In this document: positions 1-11,335 of the stretch, one piece after another
How positions within the stretch are numbered: position 1 is the stretch's first letter
Layout of the letters: each line of letters opens with the position of its first letter
NCBI RefSeq assembly: GCF_037975245.1
Contig: NC_092564.1
Location: forward strand, 23,698,484 to 23,762,483
Length of the DNA: 64,000 nucleotides
From: Apostichopus japonicus
Taxonomy: Eukaryota; Echinodermata; Holothuroidea; Aspidochirotida; Stichopodidae
Reading direction: 5' to 3'
Notes under the pieces: generated by a model
Seen by the model: only the letters and a program-made list of their open reading frames with translations
Told to the model about the DNA's origin: nothing
Database searches by the model: none
Translations under genes and position numbers: made by a program

Positions 1-396
1 TATTCCTGGTGTCCCGTATCATCCTGCAATCTATATGCTAATTTTCAAATATTGCAATATTTGGAGAAGTTATGGCAAAGTCTGAAAATCAGACATATAC
101 ATATATATTTGCTGGCTTTGCATATTCATGAAGGAATCAGCTGAAAATGTTAATATATATATAATTACTGACAATAAAACTTCACTCCATTGTCTGTTAT
201 TGTGAACATAACTTCAAGAATCATGGTCCATGACTGGTAGGTAAGATGTGTATTCGGAGATTTTAACAGATATGATAATATTAACACTAACCTTCAGAAG
301 CATTTCATGCATTTCCATCTTTTTCTTTTGTTTTCATAATTTTTTTCCCTTCATTTTTTCATTGTAATATTTGAAAACAAATTAAATCTCTTATAG
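1..396. other. Non-coding start of window, probably ABI intron
   Basis: No exon is supported here. The sequence is AT-rich with a short TATA microsatellite near 150-160. If the candidate exon at 397-474 is real, this is the intron preceding it; its last bases form a reasonable acceptor ending in TTATAG. Confidence 0.4.
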
Positions 397-474
397 ATGA
401 CGAATATGGTATGAATGCATCTATTAGGCAAGCCTCCATACCATGGACGCCCGCATTTTTGCGCGGTTCATTGG
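397..474 (+). CDS. Candidate internal exon of ABI (26 codons)
   Basis: A 78-nt stretch is bounded by an acceptor (TTATAG) and a good donor (GTAAGA) and is open in the frame that gives a DEYGMNASIRQASIPW start and an FLRGSLG end. It begins with the last two bases of a codon and ends with one extra base, so it is a phase 1-1 exon that joins in frame to the certain ABI exon at 3528. Every ABI boundary downstream is also phase 1. A short basic, Ser-containing exon before the proline-rich tail fits ABI layout in general, but I see no residue-level match to a known ABI. It could be a chance open stretch. Confidence 0.42.
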
Positions 475-3400
475 GTAAGACTCGAGCCTGATTACTCCAG
501 CACGATTTCTGAATCACTGTCATCATACAGATTGTTTTTTGGGGTTTCATGTATTAAGGAACTAGAAAACTGGTGCTGGGTGTAGTTTGCATGTTAGATG
601 TTTTTAATCTTATCATTAGGAAAAACAATCTAAGCTTCTTCCTCTCCCCACACAGCCTCTCCCTCCCTCCCTCTATCGATTTCTGTCTGTCTGTCTGTCT
701 TTATCTGTACCTCAACAAACATACCTCATTTTCTACATAATTTGAAATGCACTCTCAAGGTTGGGTTGGGTGTTTTTTTTTTTTTCTTTTTCCTAGCAGT
801 TATTTTCATTCTTAACAGAATTGATCTAACTTGATGCCAGTAGAGACATTACAATCATAATACCTGGAATATTGTTAAAGTTATTCAAATTCAGCTGACC
901 TCATCAACCTTTGAAAAAAAGGAATAATTTTAGTCTGATGGATGTGTATTCCAGAAGATATTTGTATGCATCCCACTGTTCCCCCCTCCCCCCCTCCCAT
1001 ATCCATCTTCTTTACGTTAAGTGCTAGTCATTGATGTGCATGGCAGGGCAAACAAAATTTCTAATTTTGCTCAGTGTAACCCTTAGTGTGACATTTGTTA
1101 GTATTCCTGTGATAAGTACAAGTCATAAAGTAACTTGAGGGGTAGGTGGATACATATCCTGTTTTTCTCATTTGTCAGTTTATCTGCTTCTGTCCGAACA
1201 GATAGTATACCAACTCCCCTTACTTAACGTTGCTGTCAGAAGGCTTACCAACCATTCCCCCTAGCCATTCCCTCCTCACCCCTTTACTGTCCTGTCCCCT
1301 GAGGGACCTGAAGTGGGTACCATTTTATTTGTTTTTGCAGATTTCAGAAGCAGACTATTGATAGAGTCGCTATTGCTTTACATTGCCATGGAAACAATAG
1401 TAGAACATGCATGGACAGAAATCATAATTCATACATAGTAAAAACAATTGTGCAGCTTCTAACAAAACGCTGTTTAAATAGACTCGCCTCTAACGAGGGA
1501 TTAAAGAAAGATCCCGACTAGAATTTTTGTTTGTAGATTTAACCTATAGAATCTTAAGTTTAATATCAAAGGCATACTGACCATGCTTTGTAAAGTGATA
1601 TGCTATTGCCAGAATCGTAAAGGTATATATAATGGCAAAGGAAATTTTAAAAATTTGAAATATCATATTTCTGTTGCTGGTTTCTTTCTTGGGGGGGGGG
1701 GGGGGAAGGGAGGTGTTTATTTTTTATTTTTGCTCATCGAATCCTTCAGTTGGGTCATTCTTTTCCTTATTTCAAAATGTTTATATTTTGCTTTTGTTTA
1801 AAATAATTGTCAAATCTTAAGCATGTTTTTTTGTAAAAATCCTTCATGTATATATATGACAGGAAAGGATATGTTCAATGTGGCAATCGGAAGAGCTTGA
1901 TCATGCATATTCATTGGTGCACAGGTGACCATATCTGTATTATCTACAACAGTCTTTCATCTAAAATCTTATCTTATATCCAAGACAGTCTTATCTGTTT
2001 TTGTATGTGTCTCTATTGTAGTTTCCCCATTGTAATTGTTTTCATGTTGGTGGCTTTTTGTATTTTTTGGGGTGAGGGGAGGGGAGGGGAGAGGGTGGGG
2101 GGAGGATTAAGTATTGGTATTTGTCTGATCGTATGATCCATTGATTACCTCAGCCTCTCATCGTATTGCTAATTAAAATCATAAAATCACCAATCATCAA
2201 TTTTTTGCATTAGCTAAAAAGCTATTGGCTCTCAAAATAGAAAAGCAGTAATCTTTTTATTTAATGATTTGGTATTATATAGGAAGGTCTTGGGATCTTT
2301 TGGGTTTTTAGAAGCATTGTATCAAATATGAGTCATCACAGCCCAGAGAGCTCATGAACTATCCAAATAATTTTTTTAAACTGAAGACAATCTTCAAAAG
2401 GTCTTTGATGAATTGATTTTTGTTAAGTTTTAAAGAGTGAAGCCCCATATTGCTGCCAAAACTGAATCACTAAGGACAATGTTAAGTTTTGGTGGTTTCG
2501 TCTTTGGAATGATATTTAGCAGCAGAAGGACAGCTGGTTTTGTTTGCAATGGGACTGTCTGCTGTCATGGTTATAATTGAACACAAACATTTGTGAACTG
2601 TGGTAAGTTTTACTACAGATGTGTAATATCTCAAGGAAACTCTGTTCCCTGAAGAGGAGAGAAAAGTGGTTAGCGTTAACCTATAACACTTTGATAGCAG
2701 ATATACCTACTTTTTGGTATAGCATTTGTCATAACGTTTTATTTTGATCAGTCGCAAAAGAACTCAACTGTTAACGTTGCCCATAGATAACACTGTGATA
2801 GCAGATATACCTATGTTTAGGTATAGCATTTGTCATAACATTTTATCTTTATCAGTTGCAAAGAGAAAGTTCAACTGGTTAGCCTAGCCACACTTTGATA
2901 ACACTTTGATAGTGGCTATACCTAATTTTGGGTATAACACTTGGTTATAACTTTTCATGTTTATCAAATGATTTAAACCGATAACTCCACCATTTTGGAT
3001 CAGAAGAAATTCCCTCTAGATTTCAAAGAAAATGATATACTTCAGATTTGAGTGCTCATTGAGTCAGTGTAGTGTGGAAGTACTCTGGTGTAACTCAGGT
3101 CATTTTAGTTAAGGAATCTCAAGTAGCAAAACATGAGAAAACTGAAACTCATTATTTCCATCATTAGTGTACCTCCAGAGTGTAACATAGACTATCCTTG
3201 CCTTAGTGAACACACAGAAACAATATTGAATGACTGTTATGAGTTTCTCAGGAATTTTCATTTTAATAAGTAGTCTTGATCAATTTTCTTTCCAATTTAT
3301 TGGTTCAGATCTTTCTGCCATTTTTTGTAAAAAAAATTATATTTTTTTAAATTTAATTTCATATTTTTTTGCCTTCTTCCTCTGGCTCACCTATCACAGA

Positions 3401-3527
3401 TACTAACAATTTTAGTCATATTTTTTTTTAATTTAAATTTTTTATATTTTGACAATTTTTTTTGTTGTGTTTCAAGGTTGCATGTGGTTAATACTAACAT
3501 GAGCCCCATTGTCTCCTCTTTGAAAAG
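475..3527 (+). other. Intron (or upstream non-coding DNA) of ABI
   Basis: About 3 kb with no supported exon. It holds a CT-rich stretch near 650-700, poly-T, poly-C and poly-G runs (for example near 980 and 1690), and a three-copy tandem repeat at 2665-2970. The 3' end has a textbook signal: a TACTAAC branch-point motif at 3492-3498, a pyrimidine-rich tract, then AG at 3526-3527. Confidence 0.6.
2665..2970. repeat. Three-copy tandem repeat, period about 104-111 bp, each with a TATACC/GGTATA hairpin
   Basis: Copies are anchored by ACACTTTGATAGCAG-like sequences at about 2686, 2790 and 2901. Each is followed by TATACC, an 8-base spacer and GGTATA. The spacers differ (TACTTTTT, TATGTTTA, TAATTTTG) while both arms are identical in all three. 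A shared CATTTGTCATAAC-like segment comes next. Function unknown. Confidence 0.75.
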
Positions 3528-3755
3528 GTCCAATGCCTCATATGGGTGCACCACCTCCCCCTACACCACCACCTGCACAGCAATTCGTGGGGACACCACC
3601 ACCACCCGCTGCAGACGAGCTCCCTCCCCCAGCACAGAGTCCCTTCTCCTCCCAGCTGAACCAGGCGCTGCATATGAGAGGAGGCGCAGGGGACATAGGT
3701 AGCCCTGATTCACAAGTAGAACTACCCCCTCCTCCAGTCGATTATGAGCAGGAAG
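3528..3755 (+). CDS. ABI: Abl interactor (ABI1/2-like), proline-rich exon
   Basis: ABI is the subunit of the WAVE regulatory complex that links Abl and Rac signalling to Arp2/3 actin assembly in the cytoplasm. This exon encodes most of the proline-rich tail, with MGAPPPPTPPPAQQ near its start, TPPPPAADELPPPAQ in the middle and VELPPPPVDYEQE at the end. Vertebrate ABI1/2 has a matching PPPPPVDYEDEE segment just before the SH3 domain. The exon is 228 nt, preceded by a TACTAAC branch motif and AG, and followed by the donor GTAAGT. Both ends are phase 1. An ATG lies at 3533, but upstream exons exist in all known ABI genes, so it is not taken as the start. The N-terminal half lies outside the window. 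Confidence 0.9.
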
Positions 3756-4383
3756 GTAAGTAAACGAAGGACTGGATTTTGCTGACCATTTATGAAGATA
3801 TGTAGCCAGCTATAATGCCTGTCATGCAAGAGGTTAAAGATCGAGCTTACAGTGTGTAGCTGGGTCTTTGTGGTGTGGATGTCGATAAACTGCATCGGAA
3901 AAGATAATGCAAAATGGAAATGAGGAAAATGTAGTACCAGTACACTGACCAACATACAAATAGTACAAGTGGTTCTTCAGGAGGTGTGTGGGGTGGGGGG
4001 GGGGTGGAATTGGAAGTTGGAGGGTTACATTAGGGGACTTACCTGAGGGACCTTATGTATTAAAGCCTTAATACAATTAGATGTCGGTGAAGTGAGATGT
4101 CGGTGTGATGTCGTTGATGTGGTGTCGGTGTGATGTCGGTGAAGTAACGGATGAGATAGGTGCTGCCCTCTGTCTGATGTTACTGAGCATGTGTTGACGA
4201 ATCCTTCCGCAGTCATGACAAAAACACCTAAAGTCATTTCTTGAATTTTTTTATAAGGAAACATTTCAATAATTTTGCATTAAGTAGTTCAGTCTCCTTC
4301 AAATGAGTTACCTACTGTACACAAAAGTTACAGTTGACGTTGCCTCTCCTCTCAGTCATGTGTTTCGTTTTGATTTAAAACAG
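3756..4383 (+). other. ABI intron with a GATGTCGGTG minisatellite
   Basis: This intron is bounded by GTAAGT and a pyrimidine-rich acceptor ending AAAACAG. Near 4080-4145 lies a minisatellite of degenerate 10-14 bp units of the GATGTCGGTG type. A G-rich run sits near 3990. No other exon is visible. Confidence 0.75.
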
Positions 4384-4488
4384 ATTTCATGGCACCACCT
4401 CCACCTGTGGATGACACCATGCCTCCCCCTCCTGAATTCCTACAGACCGATGAACCCTCTTGGGTTCCTGGTAGTTTTGTTGAAAAAG
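4384..4488 (+). CDS. ABI: Abl interactor, linker exon before SH3
   Basis: This 105-nt exon, joined in frame through a split GAT codon, encodes DFMAPPPPVDDTMPPPPEFL followed by QTDEPSWVPGSFVEK. The last part matches the conserved ABI stretch just upstream of the SH3 domain (vertebrate form: DPAWAPKNYIEK). The acceptor is AAAACAG. The donor is GTTTGT, weaker than consensus but the only one that keeps the frame into the next exon. Both ends are phase 1, so the exon could be skipped without breaking the frame. Confidence 0.92.
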
Positions 4489-5680
<1,192 letters not shown>

Positions 5681-6165
5681 GATAACCACTTCACATTCAC
5701 CAGATACAAATTTTTCTACGATAGAGCGAACTATATTTATGGTTATGTTTAGGGTGTGCTGACGCAGACCGGGTTGTTTTTTTCTTTTTCCGGTGGCCAT
5801 TTCTCACTATGCTAGTTGCGGCTATGAAGTAAACTGCTACCTCTTTCACTGTCATGAAAGAACCCTCCAGTCTCAGATTAAGTCACTGTGTGATACAGAG
5901 CCATTTTCTTTCTTCAAGAAAGCAGAATTTTTGTTATTTTTCGTAGGATTTACCCAGATAACTGTTGATTTCTTTGAGCTGTTTAGTCAACCATGTTTTC
6001 ATTACGTGTGTTTTATTTGATTCCTCAGAGACCCTTAGTGTGCCAATAGTATGTGGCATTAGTTCAATACAGCACACACACTGTGTGTTTGACATCGGCC
6101 ATTGAGCAGGTTGGATAACTCCCACACATAACACTGACTAATAAACCCAGCTACACTTTATTTGT
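5681..6165 (+). other. ABI 3' untranslated region with a candidate poly(A) signal
   Basis: Sequence downstream of the ABI stop carries AATAAA at 6140-6145 (GACTAATAAACCC), followed by T-rich sequence. The exact cleavage site is not determined, and other signals further on are possible. Confidence 0.5.
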
Positions 6166-6294
6166 TCATAATTTGAATACATGTTATCTTTCTCAAGTAA
6201 CAATCCCTTGTAATGGTGTTTCAAAGAAGCTTTGTCATAACACAATGCTTAATTACTGCAACTCTACCTCAGAGAATAATGGAGTATTTTATAT

Positions 6295-6603
6295 AATAAT
6301 AATAATAATAATCAGCAGTTATTTTTACGACGCTTAAGCGACCACAAATGTGGGAGAAACCCGCAAGGGCTTATGGATTACAACTTACACGTCGGGTGGC
6401 TTCCAAATGTTCCAGTCAACAATTTAACTCAAATTTGGAATCTTTTAAATTTAGAAAGTCATTTCAGATGGGAAAACCGTAGATTGCTCTTGGATGAAAA
6501 ACCCACCTTCCTATGACCCGGCCGGGAATCGAACCCCGAACCTCCCGATTGCTAAGCCTCATTGCTTCAAATGCCACCGCCTTTATCCACTCGGCCACAG
6601 CAA
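6295..6603 (-). mobile_element. tRNA-derived SINE (minus strand)
   Basis: Read on the minus strand, the element starts near 6603 with a tRNA-like head. An A-box-like TGGCCGAGTGG is followed about 50 nt later by a B box, GGTTCGATTCC, as in a class II (Leu/Ser-type) tRNA. It has a ~200-bp unrelated body and ends in an (ATT)n tract at about 6295-6311. Internal promoter boxes plus a simple 3' tail define a Pol III-transcribed SINE. It is not a functional tRNA: the long variable part and acceptor stem do not pair well. Confidence 0.75.
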
Positions 6604-7744
6604 TGCTGGCAGTGCTTGTACAAAAATTCCAAGTTTCTAAAATATTGTATGAACCACAAAATGTCGTTAAAACTATCAGTTAGTAACTATAGGCACCTGG
6701 TTCAGCTGGCAAATGTGTCGTTTATAGGCAAATATTAAAGTTAATCTTATATATATATTTATAACAATTTCTTAAACTCATTATTGGTATATGTTTTGGG
6801 TGAACTTTTTTCCACTTGTTTCTTTAATACAGAATCCGATGCTTACATTAGCTGGTTTACAATGTGAAACATTTAAAAAAAAATTAATTATGTGAATTAA
6901 TTCTCCTTTGTAAGTTTTATATTATTTTGTTGTCTTCCCCCTTTTTCTTTGGGCTCAATGTCAAAGGAAATCTATTTTAATTTCCTGATTTATGTCTGTG
7001 GCCTATGGAAATATTTTACTTCCAAACTGGGTATTTTTCAGCTGTGTAAAAATTGGACAAATCAGCATTGTTTAATCATTTATGTCATTAACCATTTTTT
7101 TCTAAATTTAGTAGTTTCAACTGCTGCCACTACAAATCCCCTATAATGTTCAATATAAAAATTTTGACTAAAATATTTCCCCCCAAAATACAAATTTTAT
7201 ATCCCGTATAAATAATATTAGACTGTAAATACTTAACGTAAGAATTTTTTATACGGTGAGGATGAGCAAACCAGTGGTGGATCAATGAAATACATGTCAA
7301 CAAATATTGTTTGCAACTATTAAGGTACTTCCATTTTATAAATTCAAAGTCAGATGACATGCCATGCATGCACATGTTAGTAATTTTTCCATCTCCATTT
7401 TAGTACAACATTTTAGATCAATTAAATTTGGTTATCATCTGCTGTATTTTGCAGTTATGTACAATGTGAGTCGACTTATGACCACATTCAGGGGTACAGA
7501 AACTTGACCCAAAGAAAGAAAAAAATAATTAACACCAAGTGACTACTGTTATAATTGCAAGTAACTGATTTGTCTGTGGTTTCCTTACTGTCGGAAAACA
7601 CAAAACCACGGTTATGATTATTTTCTGTGACTGTAATGTGTGGGCACCGAGATGTGTCAACCATGGTTATTTTTCTGTGTAGCAGATGGAACAAAGATAT
7701 CATTAAATGCAGCATCGCCATCTTTCCTCTTCAGTTTTTTCCAT
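6604..7744. other. Intergenic AT-rich DNA
   Basis: No gene, RNA or clear repeat boundary is recognised. The sequence is AT-rich with short homopolymer runs. Short open frames on both strands have no recognisable similarity or exon signals. Confidence 0.5.
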
Positions 7745-8285
7745 TAATTTTTGGTACAGATGATAATCGTAACCTATGCAATCATGATGGCGTGTGTGTA
7801 TTGTGTGTGAGTGCGTTTGTGATGCCCAGCTTGTAAACACGATATCCCAAGAAGGGAAGGTCAGACCAATTTTATATTTGATGTGTAGAAGTACCACATT
7901 GAGTACAAGAAGCCTAGGTCAAAGGCCATTTGGGGTCACCAGGGGTCAAAGTGTGTAAAACTTGTAAACACGATATCTCAAGAAGAAAAGTTTGGGTGGA
8001 CCTCATATTTAGAGTGTAGAAGTACCATATGAAGTACAAGAAGCCTGTGGTTTTTGGTGGAGGTCAAAGGTCATTTGGGATCACCAGGGGTCAAGTTGTG
8101 AAAACCCTGTAAACACGATAACGCAAGATGAGAAATCATGGGCAGACCTCATATTTAGTGTGTAGGAGTACCACATTGTGTAAAAGAAGCCTATTGTTTT
8201 TGATGGTCGGCAAAGATCATTTGAGGTCACCAGGGGTCAAATTGTGAAAACCTTGTAATCACGATATCTCAATCTGGAATTTATT
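7745..8285 (+). repeat. Dispersed repeat family with ~130-146 bp internal units and AGGTCA-type motifs (copy 1)
   Basis: The copy begins with a GATGATAATCGTAACC segment and continues as about four degenerate units. Each is anchored by GTAAACACGATATCTCAAG-like sequence (about 7833, 7964, 8109, 8255), then GTACCACATTGAGTACAAGAAGCC and then GGTCAAAGGTCATTTGGGGTC. Related copies lie at 9755-9950, 15418-16080 and 17655-18190, with a short inverted piece at about 28880-28925. A perfect DR1 (AGGTCAAAGGTCA) lies at 8061-8073. Confidence 0.85.
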
Positions 8286-8784
8286 TATACTGAATATTTA
8301 TTAGGGTAAGGGTGGTGATTGAACTAGAGAAAATTGCTGCCACTGAACAGATTTGGCATGAAAAAGATCCAAGTTCATGTTCAAAATATCCTTCATTAGC
8401 CTTATATTAGAAGCAAATGTAATCCTTCTCATACAACTATCTGCATGTAATGAATGGTTAGAAGTACTTAATTCACCTGCTATGGAATGGTTTGTTCTAA
8501 ATAAATAAAGTGGATGTAGTTATTGATTACATGTATTGAATTTTTTAGAAAAATCTTGTTTGATGAGTTTTCTGCAAGCTGCTAAACAAGGTAGGATATA
8601 TTTTGAGGAAAAGAAAGCAGTAGTTGGGACTGAACCAGGGACCTTCTGCTGCCAAAACTTTTTCTCTACCACTAGACCATTAGGTGGGAGAAAGCTTTAG
8701 CTTGCTTTTCAAATATTTAAAGATCCAGTTGTTTGGACTTAAAAGAGTTTTTGTAAAACATTTTCTCCACTGATACTTGTCAGG
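8286..8784. other. Intergenic sequence with a tRNA-like fragment
   Basis: No coding signal. Near 8620-8690 there is GGGACTGAACCAGGGACC followed by CTACCACTAGACCATTAGGTGG. On the minus strand this resembles the A/B-box arrangement of a decayed tRNA-derived repeat. Confidence 0.4.
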
Positions 8785-8935
8785 CTACTTGGGAACCTTG
8801 TCAGGGGGAGGGGTGCCGGCAAATTCCCTTGGCCGCTTGGGAACCTTGTCAGGGGGTAGGGGTGCCGGCGATTTCCCTTGGCCGCTTTGGAACCTTGTCA
8901 GGGGGACGGGTGCCAGCGAAGTCCTTTTCCAGCGA
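8785..8935. repeat. 48-49 bp minisatellite, three copies
   Basis: A GC-rich unit containing GGAACCTTGTCAGGGGG, GTGCCGGC and CCCTTGGCCGC repeats at about 8789, 8837 and 8886. The third copy is the most diverged. An open frame runs through it on the + strand, but only because the period is close to a multiple of three. Confidence 0.8.
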
Positions 8936-9099
8936 TCACTCACCCTGGACTTGAACCGAGCCGATCAGAAGTGTCTAATCGCATAAGGAACAACCGATTA
9001 CACCATTTCGGTTCCCAATGAATAAACTTCGTTTCTTACCTTTATACTTCCACATCCTCCAAAGAACAGAAAATTAAAAGGCTCTGGCTGGACTTGAAC

Positions 9100-9560
9100 C
9101 ACAGACATGCATCCTGTGGGATTTGAACCCTAGACAAGGAGTTTGTCTTGCTCTTTAGATACAAGGCACTGACCACTGCACCACTGTAACTGTTGAGAAA
9201 TAATGCTCGTTTCTAATATTTAAGGTTCATGATGGAAGGAAAGAGGTATAAGAATAGAAAAAGGAAAACTGCCTTCACTGGGGTTTGAACCCTAGACATT
9301 GAGTTTGTCTTGTTCTGCAGGTACAGAGCACTACCACTGCACCACTGTAACTGTTGAGAAATAATGCTCATTTCTAATATTTAAGGTTCGTGATGGAAGA
9401 AAACAGGTATAAGAATAGAAAAGGGAAAACTGTCTTCACTGGGGTTTGAACCCTAGACATTGAGTTTGTCTCGCTCTGCAGGTACAGAGCACTAACCACT
9501 CTGCCACTGTAACTGTTGAGAAATAATGCTCGTTTCTAATATTTGAACCTAACAATGGAA
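9100..9560 (-). repeat. Tandem ~160-bp units, each with a tRNA-like head (minus strand)
   Basis: About 2.7 units are anchored at TTTGAACCCTAGAC (9122, 9285, 9445). On the minus strand each carries a TGGCAGAGTGGTTAG-like A box and a GGTTCAAACCC B box about 40 nt apart, the spacing of a type I tRNA. Units also share GTTGAGAAATAATGCTC and GAACTTAAATATTAG-type flanks. These look like tandemly duplicated tRNA-derived SINE heads rather than functional tRNA genes. Confidence 0.7.
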
Positions 9561-9950
9561 GGAGACTTTTTTTTAAAAAAAAGCTAGTTGGCATTGTGAT
9601 TCCTTGCCATATACTTTGCTCATTAAGTGAGGCAATTTTTCCAAGCGAAAAAGTAGTGAGAGGTTTGGAAACTCTGGATACGATTTGTGAGGAAAATCAG
9701 GTAAGACTTCATCACAACAGGAGTTTCTCAGGACAAGAATGTTATTGATCCTGCTTTTTGGTTTCGATGATAATCGTAACCTTTTTAGTCATACAGGCGG
9801 ATGTGTGTGTTGGTGTATGTGTGATACAATTGCTTGTAACATCCTGACTGAAATTTCAATGTATGATAGGACCTCACTTAAGATCTTACAGAAAATCATA
9901 TGTGGGTTTGTCTTGCTTCAAAAGTAGAGAAATGGGGCTACATGTATTGA
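9561..9950 (+). repeat. Middle segment and truncated tail of the composite repeat (copy 2)
   Basis: This segment closely matches 15225-15470, sharing TTGTGATTCCTTGCCAT, CAATTTTTCCAAGCGAAAAA, GGATACGATTTGTGAGGA and GACAAGAATGTTATTGATCC. In both places it joins a tRNA-like head upstream to the GATGATAATCGTAACC module downstream. That indicates one composite repeat: head, ~250-bp middle, AGGTCA-rich tail. Here the tail is cut short. Confidence 0.75.
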
Positions 9951-10568
9951 TAATACCTCTCAAACATGTGCATTAGAAGTGAGGAAAAGTCTTCCGAGTC
10001 TCAATTTGTTATTCCTGCAAAATTATCAGCGTTAAATCAAATGGCTCTCTTGATCTGATTGTTAGCTGAGTTTCTGCGATACATAGTGTCAAACTTCGGT
10101 AAACGGTAACATTTCAATCCACAAAGAGAACAATGCCAGAGAAATATAGCGATCGTTGTGTATCACGTGACGGCATCCAGTATTAGTTTGTAGCTATTGA
10201 ATGACTATGTCTGTGTTGTCTCTCTTTCCAATTCATCAGCTGTCATGATGAACAACATCTTTAATACCCGAATTCAAATGCCTGATTACGTATAGTCTAT
10301 CATTCACTAATTGTTGCGTACATGTTCTTATGGTGACTAAGGCCTAATAAATTATGCTAACATTACGATTAAAATTGACTACTACAAATGTGTTTTTCGC
10401 TATCTTTGGAAGTCATCTCATAGAAATCATCGAAAAGCATGCCAGGATGAATAGTAACGATTTTATCCCTCCTTTATGATCAGAAAGAACCCCTCCAAAT
10501 ACATGATTTTGGCAAGAATCGAAAAAGTCGGGATTTTGGGCAAAAAATTGAAAAAAATTATAAGTCTA

Positions 10569-10600
<32 letters not shown>

Positions 10601-10615
10601 CCATGATAGTATGAT
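9951..10615. other. Intergenic DNA with a TA microsatellite
   Basis: No gene seen. Near 10500-10560 the sequence resembles the satellite unit at 12.4-14.1 kb (GAATCGAAAAAGTCGGGATTTTGGGCAAAAAATTG-like, with mismatches). A (TA)n tract of about 28 bp lies at 10571-10599. Confidence 0.5.
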
Positions 10616-10820
10616 TTATAAGGCTTTTTCAGGCCTAAAATTTGATAGAAACCCACTATCAGTTGATGCTAAAACTTCCCTGGGACCCTGGATGGCCATT
10701 AAAGGCATCCTGATAAAATCTGAGAAATTCAATCTTTATCCTCAAAATTTGGTAAGGCAATATAAATATTTAGTCTTATGATCCTACTTTAGGCCTGAAA
10801 AAAGCAAAAGCCTTATAAAT
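10616..10820. mobile_element. Small ~205-bp MITE-like element with ~25-bp inverted ends
   Basis: The left end TTTATAAGGCTTT...TTCAGGCCTAAA (10615-10640) matches the reverse complement of the right end TTTAGGCCTGAAAAAAGC...AAAGCCTTATAAA (10790-10820), apart from a few extra bases inside the right arm. The interior has no coding potential. A TA duplication is possible at the borders but ambiguous, because TA lies inside the arms. Confidence 0.65.
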
Positions 10821-10872
10821 AATGCTTACATTAGGGTTATTTCTCTCTCATTATTATATAGCACTGACTATT

Positions 10873-11014
10873 AAACACTTCACTTGAGACTTCCGAGGAA
10901 CAATACAAAACCGAAAAACTTTTAGCACTAACAAAGGATTGAAACTGCTTTGTTAGTGCTAAAAGTTTTTCGGTTTTGTATTGTTCTCCTCGGAAGTCGC
11001 AAGCGAAGTGTTTA
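10873..11014. repeat. Foldback element: near-perfect ~64-bp arms, 11-nt loop
   Basis: The left arm at about 10871-10936 and the right arm at 10948-11014 are reverse complements, with two substitutions and one 2-nt indel (GAGGAAC versus GAGGAGAAC). The inner core, AGCACTAACAAAG paired with CTTTGTTAGTGCT and continuing through ACAAAACCGAAAAACTTTT, is perfect over more than 35 bp. Such high identity between arms suggests recent origin or correction. The transcript would form a long hairpin on either strand. Confidence 0.85.
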
Positions 11015-11335
11015 AAGAGGGCGCTGAAGGGCGTTCGACGCATCTTGCCAGTGATACGTGATTTCAAAGCAGTCAAATCAAACCTTTGTTCTTCATAAAT
11101 GTTTTCGGGAAGAGAGAGAAAGCTGTTGAGTTCACGATGACGGAAATTGGTCCTTACCCCGTAATGCCCTTTTATCGTAGAAAAAGTATTAAGAAATGAC
11201 TTAAGAAATACAACAAAGACCTTATCGATGATGTAAAACGTTGTTTATATTGATGTCGTTTAGAAGACACCATAGGTACGTAGCGAGGAGTTGTCGCGGT
11301 AAGAGTAGAAAACGAGGACCAGAATCGGAATATTT

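Noticed and set aside
3478-3702. Overlapping + strand frame across the ABI proline-rich exon
   Set aside because: It is a shifted reading of the ABI exon; splice sites, phase and the PPPPVDYE motif fix the other frame.
9106-9515. Functional tRNA genes
   Set aside because: A and B boxes are recognisable but stems do not pair as a cloverleaf and the units are tandem repeat parts.
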